Positions 1 to 11,900 of a stretch of DNA of 64,000 nucleotides are shown one piece after another. Within the stretch, counting starts at the first letter, position 1. Each line of letters starts with the position of its first letter. This DNA is from Ryuthela nishihirai (taxonomy: Eukaryota; Arthropoda; Arachnida; Araneae; Heptathelidae), in the NCBI GenBank assembly GCA_038380435.1, contig JAWZYU010000030.1:65855817-65919816 (forward strand). The letters run 5' to 3'. Under the pieces are notes generated by a model. That model worked only from the letters and a program-made list of their open reading frames with translations, searched no databases and was not told the origin of the DNA. Position numbers and translations under genes: made by a program.

Positions 1-968
1 AGCTAAAAAAGTCAACATGTGAAGTCAGTCCCTAATTGACCTAGAGAACCCCTTTTTGGTGTCATTTGGAAGTCGCCTTAAAAGCAGAGTAACACGACCT
101 TCACAAGTTCATCCCACCTTTAGTTCAAGAGTTGGATTGGGTTGTTTTACCTCTGAGCGACATTTTTTTGCACACAATGGGCTAAATGGCCAGGTCACAA
201 GGACCCCGAAGGCTCAGAGAAGGTTGGGGGAGGGCACCCACTGGAACAGCTGTTGGCAGACAGATGGAAGCCTCCCGTGAAGGCCATCCAGCATGTTCTT
301 TAACGTGCGCAGGGTATGGCTCTCCCACACACAGGGCCACGGCTTAACGTCCCATCTGACGGATGGCGGCCTTTCCAAGCCCATCGGTGTCCCCTACTGA
401 CCGTGGGCAGGGCGGTGAATTTTGCGGAGATAAATCTCAACGCTGACCCAACTAGGACTCGAACCTGGGAACTGCAGATTACGAGCCTGGCGCGCTACCG
501 ACTGAGCCACCCCCGCCCTAGTTCAAGAGAAAAAGCTAAAAAAGTCAACATGTGAAGTCGGTCCCTAATTGACCTAGAGAACCCCTTTTGATGTCATTTG
601 AAAGTCGCCTTAAAGCACAGTAACACGACCTTCACAACAAATTCATCCCACCTTTAATTCAAGAGAAAAAGCTAAAAAAGTCAACATGTGAAGTCAGCCC
701 CTAATTGACCCTCTTTGGTGTCATTTGAAAGCCGCCTTAAAGCAAAGTAACACGACCTTCACAAAAAGTTCATCCCACCTGTAGTTCAAGAGAAAAAGCT
801 AAAAAAGTCAACATGTGAAGTCGGTCCCTAATTGACCTAGATGACCCCCTTGGTGTCATTTGAAAGCCGCCTTAAAACAGAGTAACACGACTTTTAGTTC
901 GAGAGAAAAAGCAAAAAAAGTGGAACAAAATTCTACATGTGAAGTCGGTCCCTAATTGACCTAGAGGA
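1..968. repeat. Tandem repeat of about 130-bp units, interrupted by a SINE
   Basis: Units start with AGCTAAAAAAGTCAACATG near 1, 534, 670 and 798, with a shorter, degenerate unit to about 968. Each carries a block reading TGACCTAGAGAACCCC, then GTCATTTGAAAG, then a CACGACC block. The first unit is split by the SINE at 132-518. No coding function is visible. Confidence 0.85.
132..518 (-). mobile_element. SINE family 1 (tRNA-derived), complete, with target-site duplication
   Basis: Read on the minus strand, the right end is a tRNA-like head with an A box (TGGCTCAGTCGG) and a B box (GGTTCGAGTCC), the internal RNA polymerase III promoter. An anticodon-like CGT lies between them. A body of roughly 300 bp follows. 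The element is flanked by the 11-bp direct repeat TAGTTCAAGAG (121-131 and 519-529), showing retrotransposition into the local tandem repeat. Related copies lie at 14161, 14600, 42760, 46241 and 62568. The short ORFs inside it are incidental. Confidence 0.88.
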
Positions 969-3900
969 CTGGGTTTACTGTTCCATAAACCATTAGTCTT
1001 GAAATCCTATTGTTTTTGGAAATGAAAGTCTTTCATATTATAGTACAGTTCCTAATTTCAATGTTTTCAATTCTCTGTGCATAATTTTCGCTGAAATGGA
1101 TTTTGAAATACCGTTAATGGTCATCTTTCTCAGCTGATGAACTATAATAGCATCTCTATTTTGCCATACAGTTTTCCAAAAAATGCCTGCTCCTTCTGTT
1201 GGAATTTTTTTCCTCCTGCATTTTCCATTATTTGTCAGATGGTTTTTATTGGACTTCGCACTAATATAGAATACTAACTTCCGTAAGAAATTTCACATAC
1301 ACTGGCATCATCCATGTTACTTTGTGCAGGATGCAGTGCTCTTAATAATTTAGCCAGGTGGTGTATATGAATCACAGTCATTCTTTCCGACAGTCAGTCG
1401 GGAATTCGCAATTCATGGAAAAATTCATGATTGGTAACATAAAAAATTAGAATTACCACACCAAATAAAAAATATTCACAACATATAAATATATAAAATA
1501 TATTCTTTAATGCACATTTTTTCCACAAGTTTACATTATTACAAACTATTTTGACTTGAAAAAATATTTCCAGAAACCTTGTCTAGTTAAAATACCCACC
1601 AGTAAAACGTACCATTTGCATTAAAAATGAATGCATCGTTACTTTGATTTGGAATGTTGGATCTGCATGCAAAAAGCCCTGCCCAGCAGAGTCCCAGCCC
1701 AGCTGCTTAACAGCACAACCATCACAAATGGGGCATCACATGAGGGTGGGATTAGTGGGGGGGAGCCACTGGGCAGCTCACAACACATATGGACGGCTTC
1801 ATCTGGTATGGAGTTCACACAAAATAGAGTGGAAAATTCATTTCACTCCTTCAATGCTGAGATCACTCTATAATAACTTGTCACAAAACCAGTGACCTGA
1901 TTCAGTTCTAAAACAATTGTGCTGTTATTTAGTAAGGCATTTTATGATTAATTCTTTATACTTAAAGTGATTAGGTACTGGAATACTTTATCATAGATGT
2001 CAATTTCCATCAACTCTGGTCAATTGCTTACGCAGTAGAATCCCCTTGCTTTTGAAAATTCTTTAATGCTATGAAAATATTTAAAAACTGATACTGACAA
2101 GTTTTTCTTTCTGTATCATATGATTTTACAAAAGGATTTTTTTTATTATTTGCTGACAAAAATTATAAAGGTTTATTTTCTTTAACATAAGCAGTTTTGT
2201 GAAATTGGTAAGCAAGGCTATCTTGTAAACGTTTACTTTTCGATCTTTAAATGTATTTTTTTAAAGCAATCAATGAAGAATCATGCATTGCAAAAAAAAA
2301 ACACAAATAATTTAATGCTGTGAAGTATATTTATTAAAGCCAATGCTACTCAACTTAAAAGAATTACAGCCGATATTCTCATGTGGTTACAACAGAGTTG
2401 TTAATGGTAATAAAAAAACTGTAAAAATTATATAAAACTCATGGAAGTTGGCATCTAAGCATAATTCCAAAAATACACTTTGGTGAATATACATTATCAC
2501 TAATTATGTTCAAAAACAGTCTGAGGGTAAACTAAAAATGGAAATTGGAATGGCAAAAGGTTATAAAAAATGCAAATTTGATTATTATCACTTCAACTTA
2601 GTTGATAACTATGACGCTTTTTAACAAAAAATTTTAACTAACAGTATTTTTTGGAATGGAGGCTGCAATTGAAGTTAATTTTCAATCATATCAAAATTAG
2701 ACTTCAGTAAATTCTGTTGCTTTTAAGTACGTTTCTTAAGTTGTTTTTAAGACTTTTTATTTGAAATGCTTCAATTAATATCACATAATTGCTAAAAGTA
2801 TAATGTTGAATAATGTGAACTACTGATAAGGTTAAACTAATGTTTTCTGATTCAATACTTAAAGAATAACTAGATTAAAATTATTTCTTTAATACTGGCA
2901 ATTATTTGTGAAGTAACATTAAGCATAATAGATTGAAACAAATGCATTATCTTTAAAATGCTATCATATCAGCAATTTGGTATTTAAAATTGCTTACAAA
3001 ATTTGATATAATTCTGATATTCTCTCAGGAAAACAAAAATGCAATTGGTATTTTCAAATTACCTTAGATATTCAGATTAATATAAGGTTTTAAAGTTTAT
3101 GCAATTTGGATACTATTTTGTCTTGCAGCATTACCCATTTCACTAAGCACTGTCTTCAACTTCACATATTATAGCTACAAAAATCCAACAAAAGGCCTAT
3201 AAATTGAACATCAATATCAGGTATTATCCTGTATTTCGCTTGCTTTTATACACTCTAATATGAGCATTTACTCTATTTCTGGAAACATGAATTGTGAAAA
3301 TTTATCATTAACAAATAATAGGATAATTTTCTTTTGGCTAATTTACCAATCTGACTTTGTAATGGAAGAAAATAACTAAACATACCAAGTTAATTGCTAA
3401 ATTGCATCAGAAACTAAAAGCTAAATTGTTTCAGCAAAGCAGTCACAGGGAGTTGCAGAATGGTTGGCTTTAAAATTACTAAAGCTTACTGCTCAGTCTG
3501 TCTTTTTTCAGTTCTTTTTTTGAAACAAATAGTGGTTTTTACTCTAAGATCAACCTTCTTTGTATTATCAGAAAAATGTTTTACCTTGCACACTCTGAGA
3601 GGAAAATTATCACAAAGTTGTACATCATACACAACTCATTTGTTACTACACAACAAACAGGAACCATTATCTAACAGCTGTGCATATTGCAAAATATTAT
3701 TAGTTTGTAAAATTCTGTCTATATTTGCATCTCATTCTAAAAATTGCAGTGATACAAGAGTCACTTAATGCTGTCAAATTTCATATATTAAATGTTTAAA
3801 AAAGTGGTCTTAAATTTACAAATATTGCAAATAATTAACAATAGTAAAATTAATGCAATAATAACAACAATAACACTGTTTTCACACTGTGCATTACACA

Positions 3901-5089
3901 TTAAAAATGGTTAAGATCTGTAACTAACACAACCCAATTATCAAGGGCATGATTCAACTATTTATATGATCCTCAACATGCCTGAAGGTGAAGACCAAGA
4001 AATCTTCAAACAAACAAGTATCATCCGACTGACTGAAAGCAGCTTGTTGCCATGACATCTGGGTGCATCGGCAGCTGTAAAGTCCTAACTTTAATGAGAA
4101 CAAAGAACAGAATGAAGTATTACTATTTTTGAGTTTACTGTCCTCAAAAACCTTACTGGAAATATTAAAGGGTAGATTAGGTAGCTTATGTCATATTTTC
4201 AGGAGAAGTATGAAAGTTGAAAACAGCCAAAATTAAACATGCTCACAATATGCATGTTGGTTTCTGTTATGATTCAGGAATCATCATATTGAAAAGGAGT
4301 AACTACCATTGCATGATTATTCATCTCTAAATGAGAATGCAGCATACTGATTGCATCTATCACTTTCCTGCAGTAATATCCTGAGAAATCAGTTCAAAAA
4401 TGTGCTGCAGATCAGTTACTGCATCATCTTCTTTCTGCCACCCTTTAAACTGCTGCTTTAAGGCTGCTTCAATAAAACAATACCCTAAAAAGTTTGTATC
4501 TAAAAGAAATAAAAATACATAAATCACTAACTGTAGCTGAAAACTTTTCTGCAGTGGTTTTCTGCTTGGTCATTCAAAATTAGGGTAATAAAAGCAAAAT
4601 ATGATCATTTCTGTACTGGAAACGTCAATTAAAAAAATACTAGAAACTGATAGATATATACAAATTACTGATAGTTCTAAAAATGAGATTCTTTGCAATA
4701 AGAACCAATTTCCCAAATTGTCACAAACTAATTTTCTGCTAATGTGTGACACTAGAATACTCAAGCTAGAGTACAATTGTAAGAATGCTTTTTTCCCCCA
4801 CAGATCTTTTTTTTTTCATCCTAGGTTAGAGATTTAAATTATTGATCAGTGTTCTTTTGTATCAAGCCTTTGGTGGCCAGACTCACTAACTGCCAGTTCA
4901 AGTGGCAGATGCTCTCACTACTTCAGAGTCCAAATTAGGATGGCCAAATGATATATACAGAGTGTTAATGGTTCTGAATTCAGACCATCAAGGCCTACAC
5001 TGTATTCAGCCTACTTCCTGAACCACCACCTACACTATAGTTCCTGTTGTACAATTTTGTACAGAAACTGGTGGTGCACACTAGGTATG
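969..5089 (-). other. Region downstream of the distal LRP2 terminal exon; no gene seen
   Basis: About 4.1 kb of AT-rich, non-repetitive sequence. On the minus strand it follows the stop codon at 5090-5092, so it may contain a long 3' untranslated region. The short ORFs here (for example 3460-3768) are low-complexity and match nothing I recognise. Several AATAAA-like hexamers occur on the minus strand, but I cannot choose the real cleavage site. Confidence 0.5.
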
Positions 5090-5344
5090 TCAACATTCTG
5101 ACTTGTCTTCCACCACCAACTGCTGAGTGTCCTTGTCTGTGTCCACAGTGGTTGGGTCTAAAGACGTCTGTCGTATTTGCATCATTGCAGGTGACTTCAA
5201 CTTATTATCTACTTTCACATCAGCAGGCACTTCATATAGACCTGCTTCTTTATCATCCCTGGTGCCAATCACATCATACATTGGGTTGCTGAAGTCAGTT
5301 GGTTTCTCCACATCACCCAAATTGAAATGTGCATCCAAGGGCTC
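5090..5344 (-). CDS. LRP2 terminal coding exon, distal duplicate copy
   Basis: This is a base-for-base duplicate of the exon at 19558-19812. It has an acceptor (TTTCAG before GAGCCC) and encodes 84 residues and a TGA stop. It carries the endocytic motif FSNPMY after an LDAHFNLGD segment, and ends in KSEC. It lies 14.5 kb further from the penultimate exon than the proximal copy, and a transcript would have to cross the satellite array to reach it. It is intact, so it could serve as an alternative terminal exon encoding the same protein. It could also be a silent duplicate or an assembly artefact. Confidence 0.75.
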   Translation of the reverse strand, partial: EPLDAHFNLGDVEKPTDFSNPMYDVIGTRDDKEAGLYEVPADVKVDNKLKSPAMMQIRQTSLDPTTVDTDKDTQQLVVEDKSEC

Positions 5345-5477
5345 CTGAAATAATAAATGGGATTATAGAAAAAGTCATGCATTTACTTCATTGAACATTT
5401 TAGGGGTAAACTTCCTTTGGACAAAGCCACAGGATATCTGAAACTCAGTAGAACAGTTCCCCACTATGGGGGAGAAA

Positions 5478-5520
5478 GGGTCAAAGTCACAAAGACTGAC
5501 CTTGACCCTTGAGGGTCAAA
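5478..5520. promoter_or_regulatory. Cluster of nuclear-receptor-like half sites (left copy)
   Basis: Within 43 bp of intron, about 130 bp upstream of the exon, there are three overlapping arrangements. GGGTCAAAGTCAC is DR1/HNF4-like. On the opposite strand, GGGTCAAGGTCA contains an extended monomer site TCAAGGTCA. TGACCCTTGAGGGTCA is an everted palindrome. The motifs are seen directly; function is inferred from known nuclear-receptor preferences and is untested. Confidence 0.3.
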
Positions 5521-5938
5521 GAAATAACCGCTAATTATATGAATATGCACATTAATTAAAGCTTTTTATTGAATTTTGTCTTAAATAGTTCAGATTACAG
5601 ATAAGCTGACATTTGATTTTGGGAAAAAACAAATTTGGCTAATTTTACTCCTGATTTTACTCTTAATTTTACTCCTGAAGCCTTTGTAGATGGAACTATA
5701 AAACTTTAGTGGCTACAACAGATTAATATATTCTAGTGTATTAAAACATTCCATAATCTTAACATGATATTGTAAATAATAATGCACAAACCCCTTTCAA
5801 CCTAGTTTGGGCAGCTGTAAACAAAAGAATTTGACATTTATATTTCTGAGATTAGAGGCAGTACTCAGACTTATATCAGGTTACATTTCTAGAAAAAGTG
5901 CTGTATGTTGAAATACCATAGAAACAATAATAAAATAG

Positions 5939-8900
5939 TCCTAGAGTAGTGTTCTTGGTATTCATTCGTAAGGAAATTTCGAGGACATTAACCCTGTCTT
6001 TGAATGAAGTGGATATCTCGAATACTGATGGAGGAAAACTGGAAAAACCCCAACTCTAGAGGTAAAAAATTGAAAGATAAATTTTTTTCCAAATTGTCCT
6101 AGAGCAGTGTTCTTGGTATTCATTCGAAAGAAAATTTCGAGGACATTAACTGTCTTTGAATGAAGTGGATATCTCGAATAGTTATGGAGAAAAACAGTAA
6201 AAACCCCAACTATAGTTGTAAAAATTGAAAGATTTTTTTTTTCCAAATTGTCCTAGAGCAGTGTTCTTGGTATTCATTCGAAAGGAAATTTCGAGGACAT
6301 TAACCCTGTCTTTGAATGAAGTTGATATCTCGAAGAGTTATGGAGAAAAACTGTAAAAACCCCAACTATAGCGGTAAAAGTTGAAAGATGAATTTTTTTT
6401 CTCCAAATTGTCCTAGAGCAGTGTTCTTGGTATTCATTCGAAAGGAAATTTCCAGGACATTTACCCTGTCTTTGAATGAAGTTGATATCTCGAATAGTTA
6501 TGGAGAAAAACATTAAAACCCCAACTATAGTGGTAAAAATTGAAAGATTTTTTTTCCAAATTGTCCTAGAGCAGTGTTCTTGGTATTCATTCGAAAGGAA
6601 ATTTCGAGGACATTAACCCTGTCTTTGAATGAAGTGGATATCTCGAATAGTTATGGAGAAAAACTGGAAAACCCCAACTATAGCGGTAAAAATTGAAATA
6701 TTAATTTTTTCCAAATTGTCTTAGTGTTCTTGGTATTTATTCAGAAGGAAATTTCAAGGACATTCACGCTGTCTTTGAATCAAGTTGACATCTGGAATAG
6801 TTATGGAGAAAAACACGAAAATCCCCAACTATAATGGTAAAAATTGAAAGATATTTTTTTTTTCCAAATTGTTCTAGAGCAGTGTTCTTGGTATTCATTC
6901 GAAAGGAACTTTGGAGGTCATTAACCCTGTCTTTGAATGAAGTTGATATCTCGAAGAGTTATGGAGAAAAACTGGAAAACCCACAACTAAAGTGGTAAAA
7001 GTTGAAAGATGAATTTTTTTTTCTTCAAATTGTCCTAGAGCAGTGTTCTTGGTATTCATTCGAAAGGAAATTTCCAGGACATTTGCATTGTCTTTGAATG
7101 AAGTTGATATCTCGTATAGTTATGGAGAAAAACAGTAAAAACCCCAACTATAGTGGTAAAAATTGAACGGTAAATGTTTTTCCAAATTTTTCTAGAGCAG
7201 TGTTCTTGGTATTCATTCGAAAGGAACTTTCGAGGATATTAACCCTGTCTTTGAATGAAGTGGATATCTCGAATACTTATGGAGAAAAACAGGAAAAATC
7301 CCAACTATAGAGGTAAAAAAATTGAAATTTTTTTCCAAATTGTCCTAGAGCAGTGTTCTTGGTATTTCATTCGAAAGGAAATTTCGAGGACATTAACCCT
7401 GTCTTTGAATGAAGTGGATATCTCGAATACTTATGGAGAAAAACAGGAAAAATCCCAACTATAGAGGTAAAAAAATTGAAATTTTTTTCCAAATTGTCCT
7501 AGAGCAGTGTTCTTGGTATTTGATTCGAAAGGAAATTTCGAGGACATTAACCCTGTCTTTGAATGAAGTGGATATCTCGAATAGTTATGGAGAAAAACAG
7601 TAAAAACCCCAACTATAGTGGTAAAAATTGAAAGGTAAATGTTTTTCCAAATTGTCCTAGAGCAGTGTTCTTGGTATTCATTCGAAAGGAACTTTTGAGG
7701 ATATTAACCCTGTCTTTGAATGAAGTGGATATCTCGAATACTTATGGAGAAAAACAGGAAAAATCCCAACTATAGAGGTAAAAAAATTGAAATTTTTTTC
7801 CAAATTGTCCTAGAGCAGTGTTCTTGGTATTTGATTCGAAAGGAAATTTCGAGGACATTAACTCTGTCTTTGAATGAAGTGGATATCTCGAATAGTTATG
7901 GAGAAAAACAGTAAAAACCTCAACTATAGTGGTAAAAATTGAGAGATATATTTTATTCCAAATTGTCCTAGAGGCAGTGTTTTTGGTATTCATTCGAAAG
8001 CAAATTTCGAGGACATAAACCCTGTCTTTGAATGAAGTGGATATCTCGAATAGTTATGGAGAAAAACAGTAAAAACCCCAACTATAGTGGTAAAAATTGA
8101 AAGATATTTTTTTTCAAAATTGTCCTAGAGCAGTGTTTTTGGTATTCATTTGAAAGGAAATTTCGAGGACATTAACCGTCTTTGAATGAAGTGGATATCT
8201 CGAATAGTTATGGAGAAAAACAGGAAAAAACCCAAATATAGTGGTAAAAATTGAAAGATTTTTTTTTCCAAATTGTCCTAGAGCAGTGTTCTTGGTATTC
8301 ATTCGAAAGGAAATTTCGAGGACATTAACCCTGTCTTTGAATGAAGTGGATATCACGAATAGTTATGGAGAAAAACTGTAAAAACCCCAACTATAGCGGT
8401 AAAAATTGAAATATTAATTTTTTCCAAATTGTCTTAGTGTTCTTGGTATTTATTCAGAAGGAAATTTCAAGGACATTCACCGTCTTTGAATCAAGTTGAC
8501 ATCTGGAATAGTTATGGAGAAAAACACGAAAAACCCCAACTATAGTGGTAAAAATTGAAAGATAATTTTTTTTTTCCAAATTGTCCTAGAGCAGTGTTCT
8601 TGGTATTCATTGGAAAGAAAATTTCGAGGACATTAACTGTCTTTGAATGAAGTGGATATCTCGAATAGTTATGGAGAAAAACAGTAAAAACCCCAACTAT
8701 AGTGGTAAAAATTGAAAGATATTTTTTTTTCAAAATTGTCCTAGAGCAGTGTTCTTGGTATTCATTCGTAAGGAAATTTCGAGGACATTAACCCTGTCTT
8801 TGAATGAAGTGGATATCTCAAATAGTTATGGAGAAAAACAGTAAAAACCCCAACTATAGTGGTAAAAATTGAAAGATATTTTTTTTTCAAAATTGTCCTA

Positions 8901-11900
8901 GAGCAGTGTTCTTGGTATTCATTCGTAAGGAAATTTCGAGGACATTAACCCTGTCTTTGAATGAAGTGGATATCTCGAATAGTTATGGAGAAAAACAGTA
9001 AAAACCCCAACTATAGTGGTAAAAATTGAAAGATTTTTTTTTCCAAATTTTTCTAGAGCAGTGTTCTTGGTATTCATTCGAAAGGAACTTTCGAGGATAT
9101 TAACCCTGTCTTTGAATGAAGTGGATATCTCGAATACTTATGGAGAAAAACAGGAAAAATCCCAACTATAGAGGTAAAAAAATTGAAATTTTTTTCCAAA
9201 TTGTCCTAGAGCAGTGTTCTTGGTATTTGATTCGAAAGGAAATTTCGAGGACATTAACCCTGTCTTTGAATGAAGTGGATATCTCGAATAGTTATGGAGA
9301 AAAACAGTAAAAACCCCAACTATAGTGGTAAAAATTGAAAGGTAAATGTTTTTCCAAATTGTCCTAGAGCAGTGTTCTTGGTATTCATTCGAAAGGAACT
9401 TTTGAGGATATTAACCCTGTCTTTGAATGAAGTGGATATCTCGAATACTTATGGAGAAAAACAGGAAAAATCCCAACTATAGAGGTAAAAAAATTGAAAT
9501 TTTTTTCCAAATTGTCCTAGAGCAGTGTTCTTGGTATTTGATTCGAAAGGAAATTTCGAGGACATTAACCCTGTCTTTGAATGAAGTGGATATCTCGAAT
9601 AGTTATGGAGAAGAACAGGAAAAACCCCAACTATAATGGTAAAAATTGAAAGATAAATTTTTTTCCAAATTGTTCTAGAGCAGTGTTCTTCGTATTCATT
9701 CGAAAGGAAATTTCGAGGACATTAACCCTGTCTTTGAATGAAGTGGATATCTCAAATAGTTATGGAGAAAAACAGGAAAAACCCCAACTATAATGGTAAA
9801 AATTGAAAGATAAATTTTTTTCCAAATTGTTCTAGAGCAGTGTTCTTCGTATTCATTCGAAAGGAAATTTCGAGGACATTAACCCTGTCTTTGAATGAAG
9901 TGGATATCTCAAATAGTTATGGAGAAAAACAGTAAAAACCCCAACTATAGTGGTAAAAATTGAAAGATATTTTTTTTTCAAAATTGTCCTAGAGCAGTGT
10001 TCTTGGTATTCATTCGTAAGGAAATTTCGAGGACATTAACCCTGTCTTTGAATGAAGTGGATATCTCGAATAGTTATGGAGAAAAACAGTAAAAACCCCA
10101 ACTATAGTGGTAAAAATTGAAAGATTTTTTTTTTCCAAATTGTCCTAGAGCAGTGTTCTTGGTATTCATTCGAAAGAAAATTTCGAGGACATTAACTGTC
10201 TTTGAATGAAGTGGATATCTCGAATAGTTATGGAGAAAAACAGTAAAAACCCCAACTATAGTGGTAAAAATTGAAAGATTTTTTTTTCCAAATTGTCCTA
10301 GAGCAGTGTTCTTGGTATTCATTCGAAAGGAAATTTCGAGGACATTAACCCTGTCTTTGAATGAAGTTGATATCTCGAAGAGTTATGGAGAAAAACTGTA
10401 AAAACACCAACTATAGCGGTAAAAGTTGAAAGATGATTTTTTTTTTCTCCAAATTGTCCTAGAGCAGTGTTCTTGGTATTCATTCGAAAGGAAATTTCCA
10501 GGACATTTACCCTGTCTTTGAATGAAGTTGATATCTCGAATAGTTATGGAGAAAAACAGTAAAACCCCAACTATAGTGGTAAAAATTGAAAGATTTTTTT
10601 TTTCCAAATTGTCCTAGAGCAGTGTTCTTGGTATTCATTCGAAAGGAAATTTCGAGGACATTAACCCTGTCTTTGAATGAAGTGGATATCTCGAATAGTT
10701 ATGGAGAAAAACTGGAAAAACCCCAACTATAGCGGTAAAAATTGAAATATTAATTTTTTCCAAATTGTCTTAGTGTTCTTGGTATTTATTCAGAAGGAAA
10801 TTTCAAGGACATTCACGCTGTCTTTGAATCAAGTTGACATCTGGAATAGTTATGGAGAAAAACACGAAAAACCCCAACTATAATGGTAAAAATTGAAAGA
10901 TATTTTTTTTTTCCAAATTGTTCTAGAGCAGTGTTCTTGGTATTCATTCGAAAGGAACTTTCGAGGACATTAACCCTGTCTTTGAATGAAGTTGATATCT
11001 CGAAGAGTTATGGAGAAAAACTGGAAACCCCCCAACTATAGTGGTAAAAGTTGAAAGATGAATTTTTTTTTTTCTCCAAATTGTCCTAGAGCAGTGTTTT
11101 TGGTATTCATTCGAAAGGAAATTTCCAGGACATTTACATTGTCTTTGAATGAAGTTGATATCTCGAATAGTTATGGAGAAAAACAGTAAAAACCCCAACT
11201 ATAGTGGTAAAAATTGAACGGTAAATGTTTTTCCAAATTGTTCTAGAGCAGTGTTCTTGGTATTCATTCGAAAGGAACTTTCGAGGATATTAACCCTGTC
11301 TTTGAATGAAGTGGATATCTCGAATACTTATGGAGAAAAACAGGAAAAATCCCAACTATAGAGGTAAAAAAATTGAAATTTTTTTCCAAATTGTCCTAGA
11401 GCAGTGTTCTTGGTATTTCATTCGAAAGGAAATTTCGAGGACATTAACCCTGACTTTGAATGAAGTGGATATCTCGAATAGTTATGGAGAAAAACAGTAA
11501 AAACCCCAACTATAGTGGTAAAAATTGAAAGATATTTTTTTTTTCCAAATTGTCCTAGAGCAGTGTTCTTGGTATTCATTTGAAAGGAAATTTCGAGTAA
11601 ATTGAAAGATATATTTTTTTCCATATTGTCCTAGAGCAGTGTTTTTGGTATTCATTCGAAAGCAAATTTCGAGGACATTAACCCTGTCTTTGAATGAAGT
11701 GGATATCTCGAATAGTTGTGGAGAAAAACAGGAAAAAACCCAAATATAGTGGTAAAAATTGAAAGATAATTTGTTTTTCCAAATTGTCCTAGAGCAGTGT
11801 TCTTGGTATTCATTCGTAAGGAAATTTCGAGGACATTAACCCTGTCTTTGAATGAAGTGGATATCTCGAATAGTTATGGAGAAAAACTGTAAAAACCCCA

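Larger units (their letters stand above)
1..5938. repeat. Left copy of a 14,468-bp-period duplication
   Basis: This stretch recurs at 14469-20406 with a constant offset of 14,468 bp. The shared block holds 130-bp tandem repeats, a SINE, the region downstream of the LRP2 stop codon, the last LRP2 exon and part of the preceding intron. I saw no insertion or deletion between copies, and the only base difference noticed is near the right edge (A at about 5930, G in the other copy). Homology stops at 5938, where this copy runs into the satellite array. The left edge lies outside the window. Confidence 0.95.

Noticed and set aside
440..518. tRNA-Thr-like or tRNA-Met-like gene on the minus strand
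   Set aside because: It is the head of SINE family 1. The same head plus body recurs at several other sites.
1631..1895. Overlapping 80- and 83-codon ORFs (also at 16099-16363)
   Set aside because: Two frames of the same stretch with no domain, start context or splice sites.
3460..3768. 102-codon ORF (also at 17928-18236)
   Set aside because: AT-rich, antisense to the presumed LRP2 3' region, with no recognisable domain; the second copy is only the duplication.
5047..5348. Plus-strand ORFs overlapping the last LRP2 exon
   Set aside because: Antisense shadows of the minus-strand tail exon.
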